Shown: positions 5,164 to 13,633 of the stretch, piece after piece | How positions within the stretch are numbered: the stretch's first letter is position 1 | Layout of the letters: each line of letters begins with the position of its first letter | NCBI GenBank assembly: GCA_030146365.1 | Contig: JASLBU010000145.1 | Span: 1-18,834 of the forward strand | Direction: 5' to 3' | Origin: Candidatus Limnocylindria bacterium | Lineage (GTDB): Bacteria; Chloroflexota; Limnocylindria; QHBO01 | Length of the DNA: 18,834 nt | The notes under the pieces: generated by a model | The model's database searches: none | What the model was told of the DNA's origin: nothing | Seen by the model: only the letters and a program-made list of their open reading frames with translations | Program-made: the position numbers and the translations under genes

Positions 5164-6735
5164 TCATTCGGCCCGCGGCTCATCGACCGTCAGTACCGCG
5201 TGGAATTCGATCTGATCGTCCCGGGACGGCGCGGTGAATCCGAACGCCCCGAGCTGGAGAAGGATATCGCGCGCGTCGGCGGGCAGCGCCGCCGGATCGC
5301 CGACGAGGTCCAGGATGGCGCCGACATCCACGTACGCTTCGTTCCCCGCGCGCGTTCCGGCAAGGTCGAAGGTGCGGGTGTAGGCCTCCGACGACCCGAG
5401 GCCCGCGCCGGTCTCGTGGGCGTCGATCGCCGCGCCGACGTCGTCCGCCTCGAGCCCGATGATGACGATGCCGTCGACGATCGCATAGGCGACCTCGCCG
5501 GTGTCCGGGAGTCCCAGGATGGTGACCTCCGTGGTGCCGACCATCTCGGTCCGCGCCGTTCCGCCAACGCCGGCGAGCGCATCGGTGAGGCTGGCGAGCG
5601 AGGCGGCGGCGGCATCGGGATCCTCGGGGCGGAGGAGGAGCTGGCCACTCGGCAGCGCGCCGTCGAATCCGGTGATCGCGAGTCCGACCTCTCGGTCGAG
5701 CAGCGGCAGGATGTCACCGTCGAGATCGATTCCCAGCCCGAACGCGGCGAGCGCGCGTGCCGTATCGAGCATGCTGCCGATCTCCTGACCCTCGGGCACG
5801 GTCCCCATTGCGGCTTCCGCATCCTCCAGCGTCTGCCGCAGCCCGAAGATCACGACCTCGGCCAGGGTGTCCTGCGGCATCCAGTCGACCAGGCTGCTCG
5901 GCTCACCGCCGAGCGCGAAGCCGGCACGCGCGGACGGGTTCACCCGGCTCTCGGCGAACGGTGCGCTGCCGCTCAGTCGGAGCCCGTCCTCCTCGGCGAC
6001 CAGGACCGCGCCCGCCGTGCTCATGCCCGGCAGTTGATCGGAGAAGCCTGCCGTATCGGCGAGGGCCGCCAGGTCGATGAAGGCGGCGGCCAGGTGGTCC
6101 GGCTCGAGAGCATCCATGGTGGCTCGGAAATCGGCCCGGTTGGCCAGGCTGTCGGCGCCAGCGTGCACGTCGACGATCGGCTGCAGCGAAGCCGGCGTCG
6201 GGCCGATCACCAACATCTCCCCCACGAACGCGTACGAGGCGGTAGAGCCGACCTGGAGGTCGACACCGTTGTATGGCTCGGCGCTGAAGGTCTCGCCGGC
6301 GTCGCCGGCGAGGCTGGCGACCGCCGTCTCCGCCGCCGCCCGGTCCTTCACCTCCGCAATGACGACGGTCCGGGGATCCACCGGGTCATCTTCGGAAGGC
6401 CACCCGGCGAGTGCGACCTGGTCGCCCAGCCAGGTCTTCACGTCGCCGCGGTAGTCGATGCCGGTGGAACCGAGCAGGTTCTGCACGACCTGGTCGACCT
6501 TCTCGTCCAGCGACGCGTCATCCGCGAAGCCCGGCAGGCGGCCGATCAGCCCGGCCAGGTTCATCTGCTGGCCGGTGGACGGCTGGAGATAGACGTTGAC
6601 GTAGAACGCGCTGTTCGCCGGTGCCAATAGGGCCGCGCGGTCCGTGGAGGCGGAGAAGAGCAGCAGGTAGCCGGCCACGAACGCCGCACCGGTGAGCCCG
6701 ATGAGGGTCACGAGGGCGACCACGAGGCGGTGCAT
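5164..6735 (-). CDS. DUF3352 family membrane-anchored protein
   Basis: A 523-aa protein matching my recollection of the DUF3352 family, whose function is unknown. Residues about 3-27 form one hydrophobic helix after a short basic start (MHR), so the protein is probably anchored in the membrane or exported with the rest outside. What follows fits the family: a segment resembling APANSAFYVNVYLQPS (38-53), a WLGDQVALA segment, and two similar halves containing repeated AAAxxLxSL helices and predicted strands. No catalytic motif or cofactor site is seen. It lies 6 bases after ffh and 31 bases before rpsP, in the place where these two genes are often adjacent. The Shine-Dalgarno is poor, so expression may rely on coupling to ffh. 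A role in export quality control next to SRP genes is a guess. Confidence 0.75.
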   Translation of the reverse strand: MHRLVVALVTLIGLTGAAFVAGYLLLFSASTDRAALLAPANSAFYVNVYLQPSTGQQMNLAGLIGRLPGFADDASLDEKVDQVVQNLLGSTGIDYRGDVKTWLGDQVALAGWPSEDDPVDPRTVVIAEVKDRAAAETAVASLAGDAGETFSAEPYNGVDLQVGSTASYAFVGEMLVIGPTPASLQPIVDVHAGADSLANRADFRATMDALEPDHLAAAFIDLAALADTAGFSDQLPGMSTAGAVLVAEEDGLRLSGSAPFAESRVNPSARAGFALGGEPSSLVDWMPQDTLAEVVIFGLRQTLEDAEAAMGTVPEGQEIGSMLDTARALAAFGLGIDLDGDILPLLDREVGLAITGFDGALPSGQLLLRPEDPDAAAASLASLTDALAGVGGTARTEMVGTTEVTILGLPDTGEVAYAIVDGIVIIGLEADDVGAAIDAHETGAGLGSSEAYTRTFDLAGTRAGNEAYVDVGAILDLVGDPAALPADARDILLQLGAFGFTAPSRDDQIEFHAVLTVDEPRAE

Positions 6736-6741
6736 CGCTGG

Positions 6742-8079
6742 CTAGCGGCCGAGAAGGGCGCCGAGCCCCCCGCCGAGGCGCGGCATCTTGCCGCCGCTGA
6801 GCATCTTCATCATCTTCTGCATCTCGACGAACTGCTTGAGCAGCCGATTCACCTCGGCCGTGCTCGTGCCACTGCCCTGGGCGATGCGTCGGCGCCGGCT
6901 GGCCTTGATGATCCCGGGGGCGCGACGCTCCTCCGGGGTCATCGAGTCGATGATGGCCTCGATGCGCTTCATCTCGCCGGAGTCCACGGCCGCCTGCGCG
7001 GCGCCTGCCATGTCGCCGGCGCCGGGCACCATCTGCAGCAGCTGGCCGATCGGCCCCATCTTCTTGATCTGCTGCAGCTGGCTGCGGAAGTCCTCGAGGG
7101 TGAAGCGGTTCTCCATCATCCGCCTGGCCGCGGCCTCCGCCTGCTCCTGGTCGACGTTCTCCTGCACGCGCTCGACGAAGCTGAGGATGTCGCCCATGCC
7201 GAGGATTCGTTGCGCCAGCCGCTCGGGGTGGAACGGCTCCAGGCCGTCGGTCCGCTCCCCGGTCCCCAGGAAGCTCACCGGAAGGCCGGTCGCGGCACGG
7301 ATGCTGAGGGCGGCGCCACCGCGAGCGTCGCCGTCCATCTTCGTCAGGACGAGGCCGGTGACCGGTAGCCTGGCGTGGAATGCCTCCGCCACTCGCACTG
7401 ACTCCTGGCCGGTCATGGCGTCCACGACCAGCAGCGTCTCGGCCGGCGTCACGGCACCCGTGATGCGCACGAGCTCGTCCATCATCGATTCGTCCACGTG
7501 AAGGCGGCCGGCGGTGTCGAGGATCATCACGTCCACGCCACGCTGCCGCGCCAGCTCGAGCCCGGAGCGCGCCACCTCGAGCGCCGGCGTGCCGACCGAG
7601 CGGGTGTGGACCTCGATCCCGATCTGGTCGCCGAGCTGCACCAGCTGGTCGACCGCCGCCGGCCGGTAGACGTCGGCGGCGACGAGCATCGGCTTCTTGC
7701 CCTCCTTGCGAAGGCGAACCGCGAGCTTCGCCGCCGTCGTGGTCTTTCCCGATCCCTGGAGGCCGACCATCATGAGCACGGACGGCCTGGCGTCCAGCTT
7801 CAGGGTGTGCCGCGTGCCTCCCAGGACCTCCACCAGCTGCTCGTGCACCAGCTTCACGATCTGCTGGCCAGGATTGAGGCCGGTCAGGAGGTCCGTGCCC
7901 ATGGCGCGCTCGCGGACGGCCGCGACGAAGTCCTTGACGACCTTGAAGTTCACGTCCGCCTCGAGCAGGGCAAGGCGAATCTCGCGAAGGGCGATGTCGA
8001 GATCGGCCTCGGTGATCCTGGCCTTGCCGCGAAGGCGCTCGCTGATGCCCTGCAGGCGCGACGAGAGAGATTCGAACAT
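6742..8079 (-). CDS. ffh: Signal recognition particle GTPase Ffh
   Basis: Ffh (SRP54) binds signal sequences with 4.5S RNA and hands ribosome-nascent chains to FtsY. The 445-aa protein has the N domain (1-90), the GTPase domain with G1 GLQGSGKT (106-113), DTAGR (188-192), TKMDG (246-250) and GTGE (272-275), then the methionine-rich M domain (about 300-445) with the RNA-binding segment ASRRRRIAQGSG (393-404) and a Met/Gly-rich end. Length is typical. It has its own promoter at 8134-8162 located in the end of ftsY. The Shine-Dalgarno at the ATG is weak. ftsY lies just upstream, so both halves of the targeting pathway are side by side. Confidence 0.98.
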   Translation of the reverse strand: MFESLSSRLQGISERLRGKARITEADLDIALREIRLALLEADVNFKVVKDFVAAVRERAMGTDLLTGLNPGQQIVKLVHEQLVEVLGGTRHTLKLDARPSVLMMVGLQGSGKTTTAAKLAVRLRKEGKKPMLVAADVYRPAAVDQLVQLGDQIGIEVHTRSVGTPALEVARSGLELARQRGVDVMILDTAGRLHVDESMMDELVRITGAVTPAETLLVVDAMTGQESVRVAEAFHARLPVTGLVLTKMDGDARGGAALSIRAATGLPVSFLGTGERTDGLEPFHPERLAQRILGMGDILSFVERVQENVDQEQAEAAARRMMENRFTLEDFRSQLQQIKKMGPIGQLLQMVPGAGDMAGAAQAAVDSGEMKRIEAIIDSMTPEERRAPGIIKASRRRRIAQGSGTSTAEVNRLLKQFVEMQKMMKMLSGGKMPRLGGGLGALLGR

Positions 8080-8133
8080 GGGTAATCCGTGCGGGATCAG
8101 GGGCGGCGCGCGGGCGCCGGCAAACGGCTGCCC

Positions 8134-8162
8134 ATTCTAGGGGCCGACCGACCAACCGGCAA
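8134..8162 (-). promoter_or_regulatory. Sigma70-type promoter for ffh
   Basis: Minus-strand TTGCCG (-35, 8157-8162), exactly 17 bases, then TAGAAT (-10, 8134-8139; five of six consensus bases). It lies between the ftsY stop (8168) and the ffh start (8079), giving a leader of about 50 bases. The -35 hexamer is the same as at the rplS promoter. This is one of the two best-matching promoters in the window. Confidence 0.7.
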
Positions 8163-8167
8163 CGAGC

Positions 8168-9184
8168 CTACTCAGCGAACAGCCACTCGACGAAGGCTTC
8201 CGGTTCGAACGGCGCGAGCGCGTCGACTTCCTCGCCGACGCCGGCGAACACGATGGGCACTCCGAGCCGCTCGGCAACAGCGAGCGCGACGCCGCCCTTC
8301 GCCGTGCCATCGAGCTTGGTCAGCACGATGCCCGTCACGCCGGCCTCGCGGCTGAAGGCCTCGGCCTGGAGGAGCCCGTTCTGGCCGGTGGTGGCATCGA
8401 GCACCAGGAGCACGTGCCGCGGCTGGCCGGGCAGGCGTCGCTCGATCACGCGGCGGATCTTCGCGAGCTCGTCCATGAGCTGCTGCTTGTTCTGCAGGCG
8501 TCCGGCGGTGTCGACGAGCACCGCGTCCAACCCGCGCGACTCCGCCGCCGCGACGGCGTCGAAGGCGACCGCCCCGGGATCGGCCCCGGCACGCTGAGCG
8601 ATGACGGCCACGCCCAGCTGCTCGCCCCAGATGCGGAGCTGCTCGACCGCCGCGGCGCGGAAGGTGTCGGCGGCGGCGAGGGCCACGGTCCGGCCGTCCC
8701 CCAGCAGCCGGTGGGCCAGCTTGGCGATGGTCGTTGTCTTGCCCGTGCCGTTCACGCCGACGAACAGGATCACGGCGGGCGCAGCCCCGAGCTCGAAGGT
8801 CCCGGATCCCACTCTGGCAAGGCGGTCGCGGATCTCGGTCGCCAGCGCTCGGCGTGCGTCGTCACCCGTTCGGCCGCCTTCTCGCCGATACCGCTCGCGT
8901 GAGGCATCGACCAGCTCGAGGGTCGTAGTGGCCCCCACGTCGGCTGCGATCAGCGCCTCTTCCACCTCGTCCCAGGTCGCCTCCGTGGCCGGAGATCCGG
9001 TCCCGAAGATCGATCGCATGCGCGCCCCGAACCCGCTCGGCCGCGCGCGAAGCCCCATTCCCGACGGCCGACGAGAAGGCCGCGCCACCGTCATCGCCGG
9101 CGGTACGGGTTCGGCGCCTGGTGGACTCTCGTCGGGGTCCGGGTCCTCGCCCCGCGGCGCTTCCTTCTGGCGGCGCCAGAACAT
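8168..9184 (-). CDS. ftsY: Signal recognition particle receptor FtsY
   Basis: FtsY is the membrane-associated GTPase that receives SRP-bound ribosomes. The 338-aa protein has a short, Pro-rich, mixed-charge N-terminal region (1-48) with an amphipathic basic stretch (GFGARMRSIFG, 51-61) likely to contact the membrane, then the NG domain: G1 GVNGTGKT (143-150), AADTFRAAAVEQL (171-183), DTAGR (225-229), TKLDG (289-293) and GVGE (315-318). The long acidic A domain of E. coli FtsY is absent, as in many bacteria. The ATG overlaps the smc stop by one base (TGATG), so translation is coupled to smc. Confidence 0.97.
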   Translation of the reverse strand: MFWRRQKEAPRGEDPDPDESPPGAEPVPPAMTVARPSRRPSGMGLRARPSGFGARMRSIFGTGSPATEATWDEVEEALIAADVGATTTLELVDASRERYRREGGRTGDDARRALATEIRDRLARVGSGTFELGAAPAVILFVGVNGTGKTTTIAKLAHRLLGDGRTVALAAADTFRAAAVEQLRIWGEQLGVAVIAQRAGADPGAVAFDAVAAAESRGLDAVLVDTAGRLQNKQQLMDELAKIRRVIERRLPGQPRHVLLVLDATTGQNGLLQAEAFSREAGVTGIVLTKLDGTAKGGVALAVAERLGVPIVFAGVGEEVDALAPFEPEAFVEWLFAE

Positions 9185-12100
9185 CAGGCGGGCACCTCGG
9201 CCGGCAGGTCCGCGAGCCGCAGCGACAGGACCCGCGAAACGGCGGCGTCGGTCATCGTCACGCCGTAGATCGTATCGGCCACCTCGATGGTGGCCCGGTT
9301 GTGAGTGATGACGACGAAGTCGATCGACTCGCTCAGCTTGCGCAGCGCATCGGCGAAGCGGCCGATGTTGGCCTCGTCGAGCGCGGCGTCCACCTCGTCC
9401 AGGATGCAGAAGGGCACGGGGTTCACGGTCAGCATCGCGAACAGGAGCGCGACGCCGGTGAGCGCGCGCTCGCCACCCGACAGCATCGCCAGCCGTTGGA
9501 GGCGCTTGCCCGGCGGCCGCACGACGATCTCGATCCCCCCTGGTGCTTCCGCGTCCGCCTCCTCGGCCATCTGGAGGGAGCCTGAGCCGCCGGCGAAGAG
9601 AAGCTGGCAGAACTCGTCGAATCGCTCGGCGATCGCACGGAAGGCGGTGTCGAACTGACCGGTGATGTCGACATCGAGGCGGGCGATGAGCTCCTGGGTT
9701 GCCGCGATGGCGTCGCGCAGGTCGGCGTCCTGGGCGCTCATCTCCTCGAGCCGGGCGGAGAGCTCGCGGTGCTCCTCCACCGCAAACGGGTTGACGGATC
9801 CGATCTGGCCGAGCAACCGACGGACACGGCGGAGCTCGCCCTCGAGCTCCTGGTCGTTGAGGGCCTCGACCTCCTCCTCTGGCAGCGGCACATCCGTCTC
9901 GGGCAATCCCTCGAGCGCGAGCTCTCGCTCCCGGCTCAGCGACGACATCGCCTCATCGCGGCGCGACGCTTCGATGGCGGCTGCCTGTGCGGTGCGTTCT
10001 AGCTCGGCCAAGCGGCTCGTGGCGCCCCCCTCCGCCCGTTCCATCTCGAGCAGCTCCGTTCGGCGGGCGGCGCGGTCGGCCTCCGCCGTCGCGTGCGTCG
10101 CCACCGCGCGCTCGTCGGCCGCGCGGGCCTCGCCAAGCGTCCGCGAGAGGCTCGCATGCTCGACCGCCAGCTCTTCCCGCACGCGGCGCTGCACGGGGAT
10201 CGACGCCTCCAGCTGCGCGACTCGTGCCTCGGCAACCGCCTGTTCGCGCCGACGGCCGGCGATCCGGAGCTCGGCGGCCTCCGCCTCCCCGCGCCGCGCG
10301 CTCCACCGCTCTCGTGCCTCGTCACGCTCCGCGGCCAGCCGGTCCCGCCGGCGCCGAATCGCGACGGCTTCCGCCTGGACGCGCTCGAGCTCGGTGGCCG
10401 GCTCCCTGGGCCGAGGCGGGCGGGGCGCCGCGGGCGCAGCGGCCGCCAGGGCCTGCAGCTCCGCTTCCAGGGCTGCACGACGGTCGCGGGCCCGCGTCAC
10501 GCGCGCGGCTGCGGCATCCACGCTCTCCCTTGCGCGGCGCGACGCGGCGTCGGCTGTCTCGTACCGCTCTCGTGCAGCCAGGTGGGCGTCGCGCGCGAGA
10601 CGCAGCCGTTCAGTGCCCGCGTGGGCTTTCTCTTGGGCGGAGGCGAGCTGACGCTCGAGGGCGGTCGCGGCCTCCCCGAGTTCCCGCCGCCGGGCGTGGG
10701 CACGGGCCGCGGCCCCGCCGGGCGCGTCGGCCCGGCCGCGCAGCACGACCACACCGCGCGCATCCGCGACGTCACCTTCCACGGTGACTGCGGCCCACCC
10801 CGCCGGCAGCGAGCGCCAGCCCGCAAGCAGCGTGGACACATCCCTGGCCACGACGGTGCGGTGCAGCGCACGCGGAGCGGAGTCGCCGCCGATCCACTCG
10901 GCCAAGGTTCGCTCACCGCCCACGGCACGCAGCGCTTCCCGGCGCCCATCCGCCGCGCCGTCGTCCGCGGCAAGCAGGCGCGCCGAGCCACGGGCATCCG
11001 TGAGCTGGCCGGTAGGATCGCCGTCCGCCCACAGCAGTGCGCCTTCGAGGTCCCCCCCGATGACGGCCTCGATCGCCGGCCAGGCACCCTCGGGCGCGTC
11101 CATGGCGTCCAGAAGGCCGGTCCATCCGGCACCCGCCAGCCGTCGACCGAGCCGACTCGACGAGTTCAGCGGCTCGGCCATGGCATCTCGCTCGGCCCGC
11201 AGGGCGCGCAGGCGCTCCGCGAGGTCCGTCGCACCGTGGCGGGCGGCGTCGGCTTCCGCCTGCGCCCGATCGCGTTCCAGTGTGGCTGCCTCAAAGGCGG
11301 CCGCCGCGCTGGCGAGTTCGGCAGCGGCGTGCTGCGCTTCGCCGGCGGCGCGCTCCGCCTCCTCGAGCGCCTCCTGCGTTTCGGTTGCTGCCGCCCGGAG
11401 CTCACGTTCCACCTGGCTGCGTCGCGCCTCGGCGCGTGCCGCCTCTTCGCTCTGCCGGGCCTCCGCCGCGATGCGGTCCGACTCGCGGGCGCGCACCGTC
11501 GCCACCGCCTCCTCGGCCATGAGCAGCTCGTCGTCGGCCGCGGCGAGGGCCGCGACCGCGGCGCGCCATGCCTCCTCGGCCGCCACCGCCTCCGCCAGGG
11601 CCGGTGACACGGCAGCCTCAGCCGACCCGTCCTCGAACGACGCCAGCGCTTCCCGAGCCTCGGCCAGCTCCGCCTCCTCCCGCTCCATCACGCGCTCGAG
11701 CTCGCGGAGCCGGGTGTCCGCAGCATCGAGGCGGCTCTCCGCTCGGATCGCATTCGCGCGGGTTTCCTCGCGCGCATGTCCGGCGGCCCGCGCGGCCTCC
11801 TCTGCCCGCCAGTACCTTGCCTCGGCGGCGACGAGGACCTCCCGGCTAGCCGCCTGTTCCTCACGGAATGCCTCGAGCGCGGCCTCGGCGGCGGCAGCAG
11901 TCCTGCGGGCTTCCCCGAGGCTCGAGCGCGCGGCCGCCTCGCGCCGGCGGTGCGACAGGACGACGAGTGCACGCGCCCGCGCGCCCAGCGTGTCGTGCTG
12001 CTGCTGGTGTTCCGCCTGCTGGGCGAGGCGTCGGACCTGCGGCCGCAGCTCGCCGAGGATATCGCTGACTCGGGACAGGTTGTCGAGGGACTTCGCGAGG

Positions 12101-12642
12101 CGACCCGACGCCTCGTTCCGCTTCACCTGCAGGCCCTTGACGCCGGCTGCCTCCTCGAACAGCTGCCGACGCTCCTCCGGGCGGAGCGAGAGCGCCGCGT
12201 CGACGGTTCCCTGCCCGACGACCACCAGCTCGTTCGCCCCCAGCCGGCCCTCTCCCAACAGCTCGACGACGTCCCGCAGCCGCGCCCGGGCACCATTGAT
12301 CAGGTACTCGCCCTCGCCGGACCGATAGGCTCGCCGGCCGATGCTGACCTCGGCGAAGTCGATCGGGAGCCACCCGTCACCATTGTCGAGCGTGAGGATC
12401 GCCTCCGCCATGCCCTGAGGCTTCCGCTGCTCGGAGCCGGCAAAGATCACGTCATCGGCGCGGCGTGTCCGCAGTGAGCGGTTGGACTGCTCACCGAGCA
12501 CCCACCGGATGGCGTCCGCCATGTTGCTCTTGCCGGATCCGTTCGGGCCGATGACGGCATTGACGCCCGGATCGAACACGAAGCGCGTCTGGTCGGCGAA
12601 CGACTTGAACCCATGGAGGCGCAGTTCCCTCAGGCGGCTCAC
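9184..12642 (-). CDS. smc: Chromosome partition protein SMC
   Basis: SMC is the ATPase core of bacterial condensin, organising and segregating the chromosome. The 1152-aa protein has Walker A GPNGSGKS (32-39) after the typical start LRELRLHGFKSFADQTRFVF, a first long coiled coil very rich in Ala, Glu and Arg, a hinge around residues 490-680, a second coiled coil, then the C-terminal head with signature LSGGE (1054-1058) and Walker B FCILDEVDAALD (1078-1089). I chose the GTG at 12642, which overlaps the rnc stop by 4 bases (GTGA); a longer frame reaching 12864 would add 74 residues without family character inside rnc. No scpA or scpB partner lies in the window. Very biased codon composition makes antisense open frames here long but meaningless. 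Confidence 0.98.
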   Translation of the reverse strand: MSRLRELRLHGFKSFADQTRFVFDPGVNAVIGPNGSGKSNMADAIRWVLGEQSNRSLRTRRADDVIFAGSEQRKPQGMAEAILTLDNGDGWLPIDFAEVSIGRRAYRSGEGEYLINGARARLRDVVELLGEGRLGANELVVVGQGTVDAALSLRPEERRQLFEEAAGVKGLQVKRNEASGRLAKSLDNLSRVSDILGELRPQVRRLAQQAEHQQQHDTLGARARALVVLSHRRREAAARSSLGEARRTAAAAEAALEAFREEQAASREVLVAAEARYWRAEEAARAAGHAREETRANAIRAESRLDAADTRLRELERVMEREEAELAEAREALASFEDGSAEAAVSPALAEAVAAEEAWRAAVAALAAADDELLMAEEAVATVRARESDRIAAEARQSEEAARAEARRSQVERELRAAATETQEALEEAERAAGEAQHAAAELASAAAAFEAATLERDRAQAEADAARHGATDLAERLRALRAERDAMAEPLNSSSRLGRRLAGAGWTGLLDAMDAPEGAWPAIEAVIGGDLEGALLWADGDPTGQLTDARGSARLLAADDGAADGRREALRAVGGERTLAEWIGGDSAPRALHRTVVARDVSTLLAGWRSLPAGWAAVTVEGDVADARGVVVLRGRADAPGGAAARAHARRRELGEAATALERQLASAQEKAHAGTERLRLARDAHLAARERYETADAASRRARESVDAAAARVTRARDRRAALEAELQALAAAAPAAPRPPRPREPATELERVQAEAVAIRRRRDRLAAERDEARERWSARRGEAEAAELRIAGRRREQAVAEARVAQLEASIPVQRRVREELAVEHASLSRTLGEARAADERAVATHATAEADRAARRTELLEMERAEGGATSRLAELERTAQAAAIEASRRDEAMSSLSRERELALEGLPETDVPLPEEEVEALNDQELEGELRRVRRLLGQIGSVNPFAVEEHRELSARLEEMSAQDADLRDAIAATQELIARLDVDITGQFDTAFRAIAERFDEFCQLLFAGGSGSLQMAEEADAEAPGGIEIVVRPPGKRLQRLAMLSGGERALTGVALLFAMLTVNPVPFCILDEVDAALDEANIGRFADALRKLSESIDFVVITHNRATIEVADTIYGVTMTDAAVSRVLSLRLADLPAEVPA

Positions 12643-13373
12643 GGGCCGGCGTCCCCGGATTGCGTCCCTCGGATGCTGGCGGTGAGCTCCTCCAGCGCCT
12701 CGGCAGCTGCTCGTTCCTCCGCTCGTTGACGGCTCGACCCGTGGCCGGTGCCAACCGCGCGTCCGTCGAGCTCGACCGCGACCGCGAAGCGCTGGTCGTG
12801 GGCCGGCCCGGTCGTGCTCACCACCCGGTACACGGGCTTGGTGCCGAGATGGCGCTGCGTCCACTCCTGGAGCCGGGATTTCGGGGACTTGGGCGGCTCG
12901 TCGGCCTCTCCGGTGGCTCGCATGCGCTCTTCGAACAGCGGCGCGAGGATCGCCTCGGTCCGCTCGTGGCCCTCGCTCAGCGACAGCGCACCGGCGAGCG
13001 CCTCGAAGCAGGCGGCAAGGACGGACGGGCGGGTCGCACCGCCGGCATCGGCCTCTCCGCGTCCCAGGCGAAGATGGCGGTCCAGGCCGAGCTGGAGGCC
13101 GATGCGGGCAAGGGCATCGCGGTTGACGAGCGCCGCGCGACGCGCGGTGAGGAACCCCTCGTCCTCGTCCGGGTAGCGCTCGAACAGGAGCCGGCTGACG
13201 GTGAGGCCGATCACGGCGTCACCGTAGAATTCGAGGCGCTCGTTGTGGCCGTTGACCTGGCCGGGGTTCTCGTTCGAATAGGAACTGTGGACGAATGCCT
13301 GGCGGATCAGCTCCGGCTGTCGCGGGACGATGCCGAGCCGATCGCCGAGCTCGTCCAGCGGCGGAGCTTCCAT
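12639..13373 (-). CDS. rnc: Ribonuclease III
   Basis: RNase III cleaves double-stranded RNA in rRNA precursors and mRNAs. The 244-aa protein has the catalytic domain (1-150) with the signature NERLEFYGDAVIG (44-56; E45, E48 and D52) and a C-terminal double-stranded RNA-binding domain (about 163-232; SRLQEWTQRH, then QRAEERAAAEALEEL). In the second metal-binding segment, the Asp that E. coli numbers D114 is Ala121 (VLAACFEALAG), while the catalytic Glu is kept (E124). Thus one of four usual metal ligands is missing by sequence. The gene lies 13 bases after acpP and overlaps smc by 4 bases, matching the widespread acpP-rnc-smc order. Confidence 0.96.
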   Translation of the reverse strand: MEAPPLDELGDRLGIVPRQPELIRQAFVHSSYSNENPGQVNGHNERLEFYGDAVIGLTVSRLLFERYPDEDEGFLTARRAALVNRDALARIGLQLGLDRHLRLGRGEADAGGATRPSVLAACFEALAGALSLSEGHERTEAILAPLFEERMRATGEADEPPKSPKSRLQEWTQRHLGTKPVYRVVSTTGPAHDQRFAVAVELDGRAVGTGHGSSRQRAEERAAAEALEELTASIRGTQSGDAGP

Positions 13374-13386
13374 GGACCGGGTCCGC

Positions 13387-13629
13387 CTACTGCTGGTGCT
13401 CCTCGATGTACTCGACGGCGTCGGACACCTTCTGGATGCGCTCCGCGTCCTCGTCCGAGATCTCCATCCCGAACTCCTCCTCGAGGCTCATGATGAGCTC
13501 CACGAGATCGAGGGAGTCGGCGTTGAGATCCTCGACGAACGAGGCGGTGGGCGTCACCTCTTCCTCGTCGACGCCCAGCTGTTCGACGATGATCTTCTTG
13601 AGGCGATCGTACGTGGTGCCGTCGGTCAC
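13387..13629 (-). CDS. acpP: Acyl carrier protein
   Basis: The 80-aa acyl carrier protein of type II fatty acid synthesis, carrying acyl chains on a phosphopantetheine arm. The attachment serine is S39 in DLNADSLDLVELIM. The core runs YDRLKKIIVEQLGV to a typical end AVEYIEEHQQ. Two GTG codons are possible: the first at 13647 would overlap nusB by 14 bases and has no ribosome site; the second at 13629 has GGAGGAG at 13639-13645, 9 bases away, and gives normal family length, so I use it. The gap to nusB is then 4 bases. An extended -10 inside nusB (13768-13776) may give it its own transcript, fitting the large amount of ACP cells need. Confidence 0.96.
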   Translation of the reverse strand: MTDGTTYDRLKKIIVEQLGVDEEEVTPTASFVEDLNADSLDLVELIMSLEEEFGMEISDEDAERIQKVSDAVEYIEEHQQ

Positions 13630-13633
13630 GAAA

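Noticed and set aside
5092..6630. A 512-residue rightward open frame antisense to the DUF3352 gene
   Set aside because: It is the complement of a gene with strong third-position G/C bias; its composition is Arg/Gly/Asp-rich without any recognisable domain, while the minus strand has a clean membrane-anchored protein.
9662..12328. Several long rightward open frames (Ser/Arg-rich, up to 514 residues) antisense to smc
   Set aside because: They mirror the Ala/Glu/Arg coiled-coil codons of smc and have no family features; long antisense frames are expected over such sequence.
12643..12864. N-terminal extension of the smc frame by 74 residues
   Set aside because: It overlaps rnc completely, lacks SMC homology, and the GTG at 12642 gives the exact family N-terminus and a 4-base overlap.
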